Of a stretch of DNA of 37,098 nucleotides, positions 14,648 through 21,823 are shown in pieces (position 1 is the first letter of the stretch; each line of letters starts with the position of its first letter). The DNA is from Actinomycetota bacterium (lineage in GTDB: Bacteria; Actinomycetota; Acidimicrobiia; Acidimicrobiales; Ilumatobacteraceae), in the NCBI GenBank assembly GCA_026393475.1, contig JAPLAA010000033.1, forward strand, positions 1 to 37,098. The letters run 5' to 3'. The translations under genes were made by a program, and so were the position numbers. The notes under the pieces were generated by a model. The model saw only the letters and a program-made list of their open reading frames with translations. It was not told the DNA's origin and searched no databases.

Positions 14648-15763
14648 TCAGGTCTCAATTGGTCGTAGTACCTGCCGATACACGCCCACCAACTGCTCGA
14701 CCACGAACGCCCACGAGAGGCGCTGAGCGGCGTCCCTGCGGAGGGCGTCGCGGTCGACGCCGACGGCGCGAATCAGCAGGTCGGCGGCACCGACGTCATC
14801 ACCGGGCTCGAACGTCGGCAGCGCGTCGCCGACGATCGAGCGATGCGACGGCAGGCCCGTCGCCACCGGGATGCAGCCCTCGGTCATCGCCTCGATGAGC
14901 GAGTACCCCGACCCTTCCCGCCGGCTGGTCGACAGCACCACGTCGGCGGCCAGGTACCACCCGGTCATCTCGGCGTGGTCGACCGGATCGTGCACGTGCA
15001 CCCGCGGTGCGAGCGCACCGAGGGCGGCGATCGCGGCACGCACGGCCGGCTCCTCGGTCCGGTCGGTCGCGAGGAGGTGCAGGACGGCCGCGGGCAACCG
15101 GTCGGCGACGAGACCGAACGCCCGCACCGCGGTGACCGGGTCCTTCGACTCGATCAGCCGTCCCACCCAGAGCACGGCAGGCGCACCGTCGAGCACGGGT
15201 GACGTCACGGGGAGCACGTCGCTCGCCTCGAGCAGGCTCGCTGCCTCCAACACCTCGACGACACGGTCGTGACGACGCACGATCCCGGCGGCCCGGAACG
15301 GCTCGGCCTGCCCGTGCATCGCACCGGTGAAGGCCCAGGCGTCGACGCGGCCTCGCAACGCCCGATGGGCGAGGCGGTTGCGCAGTGGTCCGGGCGGTTC
15401 GCCGTGGTGTTGGACGACGAGGCCGGTGTGGCGCGGCAGCGTTCGGTCGAGCGCCCGCAAGGTGCGCACGAAGCCGGTGCCGTGCACGTGCACCACGTCG
15501 GGTCGCTCGGCGGCGACGGCGGCCGCGAGGTCGGGCGCCGGCACGAACGATGCCCGCCACCCGCCGCCGTCGATCGTGGCCCGCGCGGCCGTCGTGGCAC
15601 AGCAGGCGGTCACCTCGACACGGCCGTCCGCGGTGAGTTCCCGTAGCGTCCGGACGAGTGTGGGCGTCCGTTCGAGCGCGTCCGCCGGATCGAGTTCGGT
15701 GGCGGGCGGCACCACCATCACCACGCGGATCGGCCGACCGGTCGCCGTGTGGACATCCTTCAT
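14648..15763 (-). CDS. Glycosyltransferase family 4 (GT-B)
   Basis: The 371-aa GT-B protein opens with VVMVVPPATELDP. It has PDVVHVHGTGF in the acceptor domain and VLWVGRLIESKDPVTAVRAF at the start of the donor domain. REGSGYSLIEAMTEG is the EX7E motif that binds the nucleotide sugar, all typical of GT4. It should transfer a sugar from a nucleotide donor onto a lipid or glycan at the cytoplasmic face; the substrates are unknown. The start is certain in frame but unusual: ATG 15763 is the last of a row of ATGs in a 14-bp repeat, each heading a mini-ORF. See the separate entry. It lies between the nucleotidyltransferase-fold gene and the radical SAM gene. Confidence 0.92.
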   Translation of the reverse strand: MKDVHTATGRPIRVVMVVPPATELDPADALERTPTLVRTLRELTADGRVEVTACCATTAARATIDGGGWRASFVPAPDLAAAVAAERPDVVHVHGTGFVRTLRALDRTLPRHTGLVVQHHGEPPGPLRNRLAHRALRGRVDAWAFTGAMHGQAEPFRAAGIVRRHDRVVEVLEAASLLEASDVLPVTSPVLDGAPAVLWVGRLIESKDPVTAVRAFGLVADRLPAAVLHLLATDRTEEPAVRAAIAALGALAPRVHVHDPVDHAEMTGWYLAADVVLSTSRREGSGYSLIEAMTEGCIPVATGLPSHRSIVGDALPTFEPGDDVGAADLLIRAVGVDRDALRRDAAQRLSWAFVVEQLVGVYRQVLRPIET

Positions 15764-15834
15764 TCGCAGGCCTTCATCCGCAGGCCTTCATTCGCAGGCC
15801 TTCATTCGCAGGCCATCAGGTCGCGGGCCGTCAT
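15761..15834 (-). other. Array of four ATGA-coupled mini-ORFs in a 14-bp repeat
   Basis: Between the upstream gene and the glycosyltransferase, each stop codon overlaps the next start. ATG 15834 overlaps the upstream stop and reads MTARDLMACE-stop (15802). ATG 15805 reads MKACE-stop (15788). ATG 15791 reads MKACG-stop (15774). ATG 15777 reads MKACE-stop (15760), overlapping ATG 15763 of the glycosyltransferase. The last three come from nearly identical 14-bp units ATGAAGGCCTGCGA. GAAGG in each unit could act as a ribosome site for the next ATG. Peptides this short need not be functional. A coupling or rate-control role is inferred. Confidence 0.7.
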
Positions 15835-16946
15835 GCGCGGGCCCGGACGGCCACCAGCGGCAGTCGTGACATCAGCGGCCGGAGGCCGCGCGCGCCCGTC
15901 GGGAACGCCATCTGGTCGAGCACGGCCACTCGCTCGGTCCCACGGGCGAACGCCTGACGCCACGAGGGCGTCGTGCGGGCATCCGGGTCGCGGAGCACGT
16001 CCTCCGGGCCCACGGCGTCGAGGGCCCGCCGGGCGGCCCGCGGCAGGCGGTCGAACTCCGAGGACAGGAGTCGCACGGGCACGCTGCCCGGCAGGAGTGC
16101 GTACGCCAGCCACAACCCCGGCGCGGTGAGCCGCGGATCGAGCGACCGGCACAGCACCGACACCTCGTCCCAGTCGACACCGGCACGATCGCACCACCAC
16201 AGATCCACCGCGTTCACCGCACGCACTTCAGCACGCACGACCGTGGAGGCGAGATGGCCGATGACGTTCGCCGTGAGGGGTGCGAGCCCGAGACGGAAGC
16301 CACCGGGGAGATCCGGGTCGGGTGACCAGTGCGCTTCGACGTCGAAGCCACGGGCCACGTAGCCGTGGAGGAACTCGGTCCAGTCGGGGTGCACCTCGAC
16401 CCGGCCGTTGTGCGCGGCGGACTCCCCGTCGGTGCGCCCCACGGTCCCGTCGCCCCAGGCGAGGAACACGTCCTCGAACGTGGTCGACGTGTCGTGTCGG
16501 AGCCCGGCGCGCTGCAGGGCCGCCGACGCCTGGGCGCGGTAGCGCCGAGGGACGACGAGGTCGATGTCGGCCATCGGTCGCGCGTCGGCCATCGCCCACA
16601 CCGGCTGGGTCGACGCGGCCAGTTCTGCGCCCTTCACGGCCACGGCCGGCACCCCGGCATCGGCCAGGACGGAACGCACCCGGGGGACGAGCTCGCGGAA
16701 GCGGTCGACGCGACGGGCGACCTCCGTGCGCTGCTCGGCCAACCAGTCGCCGACCGAGGGGTCGGCCACCCCCGCGGTGGCGCCGTCATCGGTGAGATGC
16801 GCCGCCAGCGCGGTGAGCCCGGTGGCGAGACCCGCGAACCGGAGTGCGGCAGCATCGAGCGGCGGCAGCGGTCGATCCCCGCCGCGCAGACGATCGACGA
16901 CGGTGTCGACGAACTGACGTTGCTGGGTGCGGCGGTCGGTGGTGAT
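15831..16946 (-). CDS. Nucleotidyltransferase-fold family protein (PF14907-like)
   Basis: The likely full product is about 371 aa. VKGAELAAS and RPMADIDLVVPR match the NTase-fold core of the PF14907 group, which often accompanies polysaccharide genes. LDxxWHSDP-type HWSPDPDLPG and HLxxx follow. From GTG 16769 only 312 aa are read and a coding-looking segment upstream (TQQRQFVDTVVDRLRGG) is lost. The open frame continues to 16946 with no ATG, GTG or TTG. A strong TACGAT box lies 7 nt before an ATC at 16946. Either ATC or CTG serves as start, or the start is mutated, or GTG 16769 is the real start. The true product may activate or transfer a sugar or lipid for the adjacent glycosyltransferases. 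Confidence 0.7.
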   Translation of the reverse strand: MTTDRRTQQRQFVDTVVDRLRGGDRPLPPLDAAALRFAGLATGLTALAAHLTDDGATAGVADPSVGDWLAEQRTEVARRVDRFRELVPRVRSVLADAGVPAVAVKGAELAASTQPVWAMADARPMADIDLVVPRRYRAQASAALQRAGLRHDTSTTFEDVFLAWGDGTVGRTDGESAAHNGRVEVHPDWTEFLHGYVARGFDVEAHWSPDPDLPGGFRLGLAPLTANVIGHLASTVVRAEVRAVNAVDLWWCDRAGVDWDEVSVLCRSLDPRLTAPGLWLAYALLPGSVPVRLLSSEFDRLPRAARRALDAVGPEDVLRDPDARTTPSWRQAFARGTERVAVLDQMAFPTGARGLRPLMSRLPLVAVRARA

Positions 16947-16953
16947 CGGACGG

Positions 16954-16959
16954 ATCGTA
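16954..16959 (-). promoter_or_regulatory. -10-like box TACGAT before an ATC codon
   Basis: TACGAT on the minus strand is 7 nt before ATC 16946, the place where a leaderless start codon would be expected. Confidence 0.45.
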
Positions 16960-17008
16960 GTGACGCCCGCGTGCGCGCACCACGTGTCCCGGCACGCGAC
17001 AGCGCGGG

Positions 17009-17014
17009 CAGACT
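17009..17014 (+). promoter_or_regulatory. -10-like box CAGACT
   Basis: CAGACT is 6 nt before GTG 17021. It is divergent to the box at 16954, so the two glycan-gene transcripts share this 75-bp gap. Confidence 0.45.
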
Positions 17015-17020
17015 GGGCGC

Positions 17021-18169
17021 GTGCGGATCGTGCTCGTGGTGCCCGGAGGAGTCGACCCGCCCGGCGGGAGCCGCGTGATCCCGTTCCTGCACGACCTCGT
17101 CGAACGACTCGCGGCGGACCACCACGTCAGGATGATCGCCGTCGGCCACGACCCGGCGCCCGGTTCGTGGACGCTGTTCGGTGCCGAGGTCGTCAACGTG
17201 CCGGTGGGCCAGCACTCGCGAACCGATGTCGCCCGGGTGGTGCGCGAGGTGACCGCGCTGGTCGGCGGCGGCGCACGCAGCGCCAGGCCCGACGTGGTGC
17301 ACGGATGGTGGGCCACCCTCCCCGGCCTGGCGGCCACCATCGCCGCACGGCGGCACCGCACGCCGTCGGTGTTGAGCATCGCCGGCGGCGAGCTCGCCTG
17401 GCTGCCCGACATCGCCTACGGCGGCGGCGGGTCGCCAGGCACACGCACGCTGGCGCGCACCGCGATCGGCCTCGCGACGACGGTGACCGTGGCCACCGAG
17501 TGGATGCGCGCCCATGTGCTGGGCGAGGGCCGCCGAGTGGACGAGATCGTGCCGTTGGGCGCCGACCTCCGTCGGTGGGCGATCGCTGATGGCAGAGCTG
17601 CCGACACCGACCCGCTCCGCCTCGTCCACGTCGGCAGCGCCAACCGGGTGAAGGACCAGACGATGCTGCTCCACGCGCTCGACCTCGCCCGCCGCGACGA
17701 ACCGGGTCTGCGCCTCGACCTCGTGGGCCTCGACACCCTCGACGGCGAGCACGACCGGCTCATCGCGCGCCTCGGCCTCGGCGGCCACGTGCGCCGGCAC
17801 GGGCTGGTGGCGCACGACGCCGTCCCCGGGCTGGTTCGCGGCGCAGCGCTGCACGTGGTGTCGTCGCGCCACGAAGCCGGACCGGTCGCGGTGCTCGAGG
17901 CCGGCGCGCTGGGGGTGCCCACCGTGGGAACGAGCGTCGGCCACGTGGCCGATCTCGCCGCGCTCACGGCACCGGCCGCCGTCGCGATCGAACGGGGCGG
18001 CGACGGCGGCGCGGCAGCGCTCGCCGCCGCGATCATCGCGTCCCTGCGCGACGAAGCGGGTCGCCACGCCCTGGGCGAACGGGCGCTGCACTGGAGCAGG
18101 TGGCACGACGCGGACCACACGGCCCGTTCGTTCGAGGTGATCCACCGGCGGCTGCGCCGGGCCCGCTGA
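17021..18169 (+). CDS. Glycosyltransferase family 4 (GT-B)
   Basis: The 382-aa protein has a GT-B layout. MRIVLVVPGGVDPPGGSRV opens the acceptor half, with DVVHGWWATLPG in it. LRLVHVGSANRVKDQTMLLHAL starts the donor half, and SRHEAGPVAVLEAGALGVP is the EX7E-like motif (E at positions 4 and 12). The fit to GT4 is good. It lies divergent from the NTase-fold gene, so with the GT4 at 14648 and the radical SAM protein it probably belongs to one glycan or glycolipid locus. Donor and acceptor cannot be inferred. GTG 17021 starts exactly at the conserved N-terminus and has a box upstream. Confidence 0.9.
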   Translation: MRIVLVVPGGVDPPGGSRVIPFLHDLVERLAADHHVRMIAVGHDPAPGSWTLFGAEVVNVPVGQHSRTDVARVVREVTALVGGGARSARPDVVHGWWATLPGLAATIAARRHRTPSVLSIAGGELAWLPDIAYGGGGSPGTRTLARTAIGLATTVTVATEWMRAHVLGEGRRVDEIVPLGADLRRWAIADGRAADTDPLRLVHVGSANRVKDQTMLLHALDLARRDEPGLRLDLVGLDTLDGEHDRLIARLGLGGHVRRHGLVAHDAVPGLVRGAALHVVSSRHEAGPVAVLEAGALGVPTVGTSVGHVADLAALTAPAAVAIERGGDGGAAALAAAIIASLRDEAGRHALGERALHWSRWHDADHTARSFEVIHRRLRRAR

Positions 18170-18193
18170 CCTGGGCCGGCCGACCTGGGCCGG
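18168..18193. repeat. 2 x 14-bp tandem repeat at a stop codon
   Basis: GACCTGGGCCGG occurs at 18168 and 18182, offset 14 bp. It begins within the TGA stop of the glycosyltransferase (18167-18169). Confidence 0.8.
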
Positions 18194-18222
18194 TTGACCG
18201 GTGTGGGCTGCGCACGTGCACA

Positions 18223-18238
18223 CCGCCCGGTCGGGCGG
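18223..18238. terminator. GC-rich hairpin between convergent genes
   Basis: CCGCCC and GGGCGG pair around GGTC. It lies between the 3' ends of the glycosyltransferase and the gene at 18250. No T-run. Confidence 0.45.
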
Positions 18239-18249
18239 CACGCGGTCGC

Positions 18250-18948
18250 TCAGACCCGGGCGGGCAGCTGGCTCTCGATCCAGCCCTCGAGCACCGGGCC
18301 GCTCTCGAAGCTGGTGATCAGCGCGTAGCGGGGATGGTCGTGGTTGTGCACCACGACGTGCCACAGCCGCTGCGTGTCGACGGTGAAGCGCGACCACTGC
18401 GGCAGCGGGACGCGCATCTCGGTGGCCGGGTCGGGGGTGCCGTCGGGCAACGAGTCCATCAGCAGCATGTAGCTGTCGGGATCGTCGGTGAGTTCGATCC
18501 AGTTGCGCACGACCCAGCCGGTGCCCTCCGGGTTGAACCGGTTGTTGTCGTCGCGGTGGATGGATCGGAACGCGGTCTCGTGGTCCTGCGGCTCGAGCTT
18601 GATGATGCGGACCCGACCGAAGTTGGCCCCGACTGCGGCGACGTAGTCACGCAGCGACGGCGCCCTGTCGGCGTTGGGGGTCCAGAGCGCATCCTTGTCG
18701 CACTTGCCCTTGTCCCAGAACCCACGGCAGTCGAGCTGACCGTCGGCCGAGGCGATCGGGGCGAAGTTGGTGTCGCCACCGCTCTTCCAGTCCATGTACT
18801 CGAGCTGCTCCCACTCGTCCGGGGAGATCTCGAACGGCAGCGGCGACATCGCCACGAAGCCCGTCTCGGCGAGGATCGGCATCCGGTAGTGGTCCGACTC
18901 GCGAGGGATCGCGACGCTCCAGTGTTCGGTGGTGGGCCAGAAGCTCAT
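18250..18948 (-). CDS. Aspartyl/asparaginyl beta-hydroxylase-like oxygenase (tentative)
   Basis: The 232-aa soluble protein has no close family that I can name with certainty. The second half reads SIHRDDNNRFNPEG, with an HxD pair, then VVRNWIELTDD and, about 55 residues on, RLWHVVVHNHDHPRYALITSFES, with a distal His and an Arg. Spacing and context resemble the double-stranded beta-helix Fe(II)/2-oxoglutarate oxygenases (PF05118-like). If so it would hydroxylate a protein or small molecule. Two cysteine pairs near CRGFWDKGKC are unexplained. ATG 18948 is chosen over an upstream in-frame start because TAGGCT lies 7 nt before it. The function is only suggested. Confidence 0.6.
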   Translation of the reverse strand: MSFWPTTEHWSVAIPRESDHYRMPILAETGFVAMSPLPFEISPDEWEQLEYMDWKSGGDTNFAPIASADGQLDCRGFWDKGKCDKDALWTPNADRAPSLRDYVAAVGANFGRVRIIKLEPQDHETAFRSIHRDDNNRFNPEGTGWVVRNWIELTDDPDSYMLLMDSLPDGTPDPATEMRVPLPQWSRFTVDTQRLWHVVVHNHDHPRYALITSFESGPVLEGWIESQLPARV

Positions 18949-18955
18949 GGCCGAG

Positions 18956-18961
18956 AGCCTA
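18956..18961 (-). promoter_or_regulatory. -10-like box TAGGCT
   Basis: TAGGCT on the minus strand is 7 nt before ATG 18948. Confidence 0.5.
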
Positions 18962-19088
18962 CGCCCGAGGCCCCTCGGAGTCCCGGGCACAAGGTCCTGG
19001 AACGCCCCTCGCCAGGGTTGCGACGCAGGTCACAGTGGGTGCCGCCCGAGTGGCCGGTCCCGGCCCCATCGAGCCGGACCGGGCGCGA

Positions 19089-19517
19089 TCAGGGCGCCGC
19101 GGTCGTGGTGGTGGCCGGCGGCTCGGTCGTCGTCGTGGTGGTCGACGTCGTGGTCGTCGTCGTGGGCGGCGGGATCTGCAACTGGTCGCCGAGCTCGATG
19201 TGATCGGGGTCGACGATGCCGTTGAGCGCGATCAACTCGTCGTAGTCGACGCCGTACTGGGCCGCGATGTTGGCGAGCACGTCGCCGGACTGGATCTCGT
19301 GGAAGATCGGCACGTACTCGGTGGTGGTCGTCACCGGGATCGTGGTGGTGGTGGTGCTGGCGATGGGCGGCAGCGTGGCCGCGCCGCTCTCGCCCTCGCC
19401 TCCGCACGCACCGAGCAACACGGCGGCCGTCGCAACTGCCATGGCTGCCCTGGCTGCGATGGCTGCGATGGCGGCCCGGCGAGCTGTGGTGCGGGTCGAC
19501 GACCCCGGACGTTCCAT
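19089..19517 (-). CDS. LysM-domain lipoprotein
   Basis: The 142-aa protein has a basic N-terminus, a hydrophobic stretch and the lipobox LLGAC (Cys about residue 38), so it should be lipid-anchored outside the membrane. A Thr-rich linker leads to a single LysM domain with HEIQSGDVLANIAAQYGVDYDELIALNGI and a closing IELGDQLQIP, which binds peptidoglycan GlcNAc. A second Thr-rich tail ends the protein. No catalytic domain is attached. It could link the outer leaflet to the wall. It is divergent from the alpha/beta hydrolase at 19584, with only 66 bp between starts. Confidence 0.9.
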   Translation of the reverse strand: MERPGSSTRTTARRAAIAAIAARAAMAVATAAVLLGACGGEGESGAATLPPIASTTTTTIPVTTTTEYVPIFHEIQSGDVLANIAAQYGVDYDELIALNGIVDPDHIELGDQLQIPPPTTTTTTSTTTTTTEPPATTTTAAP

Positions 19518-19525
19518 GGCCGCGG

Positions 19526-19531
19526 AGACTA
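19526..19531 (-). promoter_or_regulatory. -10-like box TAGTCT
   Basis: TAGTCT on the minus strand is 8 nt before ATG 19517 of the LysM gene. It is part of a compact divergent promoter with the box at 19571. Confidence 0.5.
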
Positions 19532-19570
19532 CTTGCGGAATCGGGTGACGGGACAGCGGCGCCGCGGCCG

Positions 19571-19576
19571 TAACCT
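19571..19576 (+). promoter_or_regulatory. -10-like box TAACCT
   Basis: TAACCT is 7 nt before ATG 19584. Confidence 0.5.
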
Positions 19577-19583
19577 CGCCCCG

Positions 19584-20615
19584 ATGGACGAACCGACACC
19601 GCCCCCGAGTGCCGCCGCCCCACCTGATGCGACACCGGATGCGACACCGGATGCGACACCAGGCGACTTCCCGGGTGCGATCAGCCCCGACCGCGAGTAC
19701 CTGCTCGACGCCGGCGGTGTCGGGATCGCGGTGCACGAATGGGGCGCCGAACAGGCCGACCCACTGTTCCTCGTGCACGGCGGCTTCGACTTCGCCCGCA
19801 CCTACGACGTGTTCGCGCCCAAGCTCGCCGCCGCCGGATGGCGCGTGGTGTCGTGGGACCAGCGCGGCCACGGCGACAGCGAACACGCTGCGCTCTACTC
19901 CTGGGACGGCGACCTCCGCGACGCGATGGCCGTCATGGACTCGATCACCCAGCACCCGGCCCCGGTGATCGGCCACTCCAAGGGCGGGTCGCTCATGATC
20001 CAGCTCGCCGACGCGCAGCCGTTCCGTTTCTCGCACCTGGTGAACCTCGACGGCATCCCGTACAAACGGCGCATCCCCGACGTGAGCGAGCACGAGCGCA
20101 CCCGCATGGCCGCCGGCGAGATCACCGGATGGCTCGATCATCGACGCTCCACCGCCACGTCACAGCGCAAGCCAGGCACGCTGGAAGAGCTCGCCCGCCG
20201 TCGCGGCCGGATGAACCCGCGGCTGCCCTTCGAGTGGCTGTGCCACCTCGTCACCGTCGGCGCGTTCGAGTCCGAGGACGGGTGGCGCTGGAAGATCGAT
20301 CCGTCGATGCGCTTCGGCGGGTTCGGGCCGTGGCGACCCGAGTGGACCATCACGCGCCTGCCCGGCCTGCCGATGCCGTTCCTCGGCATCCTCGGTCGCG
20401 AGCAGGAGGAGATGGGCTGGGGCACGCTCCCCCACCACGTGTACCCGTACCTCCCGCGAGGCGGTCGCTGCGAGGTGCTCGACGACGTCGGCCACTTCGT
20501 CCACATCGAACAACCCGACCTGGTCGCCGGCATGGTGCTCGACTTCCTCGGCGCCGACGCGAGCGGCGCTGCCGGCGCGGCCGGCGCGAACGGCGCGAAC
20601 GGCGGTGAGGCATGA
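19584..20615 (+). CDS. Alpha/beta hydrolase (active-site triad present)
   Basis: The 343-aa protein has an alpha/beta hydrolase core: VHGGFDFA (oxyanion region), WDQRGHGDS, the nucleophile GHSKGG and late His in VLDDVGHFVHIEQPD. The acidic partner is likely Asp in the same C-terminal part. It should hydrolyse an ester, epoxide or similar small substrate in the cytoplasm. The N-terminus carries a Pro/Ala/Asp-Thr repeat from a 12-bp duplication (DATP x 3, residues 14-26). The C-terminus is Gly/Ala-rich. ATG 19584 has TAACCT 7 nt upstream. The last 4 bp overlap the start of the next gene, so the two are coupled. Confidence 0.9.
   Translation: MDEPTPPPSAAAPPDATPDATPDATPGDFPGAISPDREYLLDAGGVGIAVHEWGAEQADPLFLVHGGFDFARTYDVFAPKLAAAGWRVVSWDQRGHGDSEHAALYSWDGDLRDAMAVMDSITQHPAPVIGHSKGGSLMIQLADAQPFRFSHLVNLDGIPYKRRIPDVSEHERTRMAAGEITGWLDHRRSTATSQRKPGTLEELARRRGRMNPRLPFEWLCHLVTVGAFESEDGWRWKIDPSMRFGGFGPWRPEWTITRLPGLPMPFLGILGREQEEMGWGTLPHHVYPYLPRGGRCEVLDDVGHFVHIEQPDLVAGMVLDFLGADASGAAGAAGANGANGGEA
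19624..19659. repeat. 3 x 12-bp in-frame tandem repeat near the gene start
   Basis: Units GATGCGACACCG/GATGCGACACCA repeat three times and encode DATPDATPDATP after the hydrolase start. Confidence 0.85.
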
Positions 20616-21268
20616 GCGCCGTCACGATGCTCACCCACAACCGTGTGCAGCTCGCCCTGCACCACCTGAGCGAGGGCTCCGGCCGGGCGCTGCTGCTCCT
20701 GCACGGCCTCGGCGAGGCGTCGCCCGTCTCGCTGCCCGACTGGGCCGAGATCTGGCCCGGACCGGTGCGCGCCCTCGACTTCACCGGCCACGGCAGGTCG
20801 ACCGCGCCGGCCGGTGGCGGGTACAGCGCCGAGATCATGCTGGCCGACGCCGACGCGGCCCTCGCCGCGCTGGTCGAGCACGGTCCCATCACCGTGGTGG
20901 GCCGTGGCCTCGGTGCCTACGTGGCGCTCATGCTCGCCGGTGCCCGCGCCGCCGACGTGCGCGGCGCGGTGCTGTGCGACGGCCCCGGCCTCGCCGGTGG
21001 CGCGATCGGTCCCACGTCGCAGAGCTTCGTCGCCCTGCCGCCGCGCGAGCTGCCACCCGACCCGTACGCGCTGTTCGAGCTGTCGCGCGACCTGCGCCCG
21101 CCCGACTACGCCACCCTGTTCGTCCGCCTCGCGCTCGAGTCGGGTCTCGACGAACCCATCGCCGTCGCCGCGAAGGTGCGCCCGCCGTGGCTCGCCGCGG
21201 TCGCCGACGAGGTGGGCGTCGCGAGCGCCACCCTCGACGAGGCGCTCGCGACCTTCGCCGCCGTCTGA
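20612..21268 (+). CDS. Alpha/beta hydrolase-fold protein lacking the nucleophile
   Basis: The 218-aa protein has the alpha/beta hydrolase beginning (LLLLHGLGE, LDFTGHGRS) and then VVGRGLGAYVAL where the nucleophile elbow G-x-S-x-G should be: Ser is Gly (GGC). No C-terminal catalytic His is seen and the chain ends early, at 218 aa. It is probably a non-catalytic partner or regulator. The ATG overlaps the stop of the active hydrolase by ATGA, so both are made together. The sequences are unlike each other, so this is not a recent duplicate. Confidence 0.85.
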   Translation: MSAVTMLTHNRVQLALHHLSEGSGRALLLLHGLGEASPVSLPDWAEIWPGPVRALDFTGHGRSTAPAGGGYSAEIMLADADAALAALVEHGPITVVGRGLGAYVALMLAGARAADVRGAVLCDGPGLAGGAIGPTSQSFVALPPRELPPDPYALFELSRDLRPPDYATLFVRLALESGLDEPIAVAAKVRPPWLAAVADEVGVASATLDEALATFAAV

Positions 21269-21324
21269 CCCGCCTCGCGACCGACGGATCCCCGCCCCGC
21301 AGGGCCCCCGTGCCGGGGCATCGG

Positions 21325-21330
21325 TAGGCT
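21325..21330 (+). promoter_or_regulatory. -10-like box TAGGCT
   Basis: TAGGCT is 7 nt before GTG 21338 of crtZ. Confidence 0.5.
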
Positions 21331-21337
21331 CGCGGTC

Positions 21338-21823
21338 GTGCGCACCGTGACGATCGCTCTCTGCGCCTTCGTGCTGATGGAGCCGTTCACCGCGCTCGCG
21401 CATCGGCTCGTCATGCACGGCGCCGGCATCGTGTTGCACCGCAGCCACCACCGGCGGGTGCGTCCGGGCGAATCACCCCGACGGTGGGAGGCCAACGATG
21501 CGTTTCCCGTCATGTTCGCCGCGGTGGTGATGCTCGGCTTCGCGGTCGGGTTCAACGTGTCGGGCTTCGACGTGCTCGTGCCGATCGGCATCGGCATCAC
21601 GGCCTACGGCGCCGCCTACGCACTCGTCCACGACGTGTACATCCACCGTCGGCTCCCGCTGTTCGGCGAGCGCACCCTGCCCGTGTTCGAACGGCTGGCC
21701 GTCGCCCATCGCCGGCACCACGACCGCAACGGTGCCCCCTACGGCATGTTGGCGCCGCTGCCGGTGCGCTGGGCGCGTGGCCGCAGTGGATCACGGCCGT
21801 CCCACGACCCCGCCGACGCGTAG
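21338..21823 (+). CDS. crtZ: Beta-carotene hydroxylase (CrtZ-type, fatty-acid hydroxylase superfamily)
   Basis: The 161-aa membrane protein has the diiron histidine boxes of CrtZ: HRLVMHG, HRSHHR, HDVYIHRR and HRRHHDR, with helices between. Length and order match CrtZ, which hydroxylates C3 of beta-rings (beta-carotene to zeaxanthin). GTG 21338 has TAGGCT upstream. The last 85 bp overlap the tail of the convergent crtA-like gene. A ring substrate is needed, but no lycopene cyclase is in the window, so a cyclase elsewhere or another substrate is implied. Confidence 0.92.
   Translation: MRTVTIALCAFVLMEPFTALAHRLVMHGAGIVLHRSHHRRVRPGESPRRWEANDAFPVMFAAVVMLGFAVGFNVSGFDVLVPIGIGITAYGAAYALVHDVYIHRRLPLFGERTLPVFERLAVAHRRHHDRNGAPYGMLAPLPVRWARGRSGSRPSHDPADA

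Noticed and set aside
19089..19200. GTG/ACC-rich run of the LysM gene as a microsatellite
   Set aside because: It is the coding sequence of Thr-rich linkers (ACC codons), common in secreted actinobacterial proteins.
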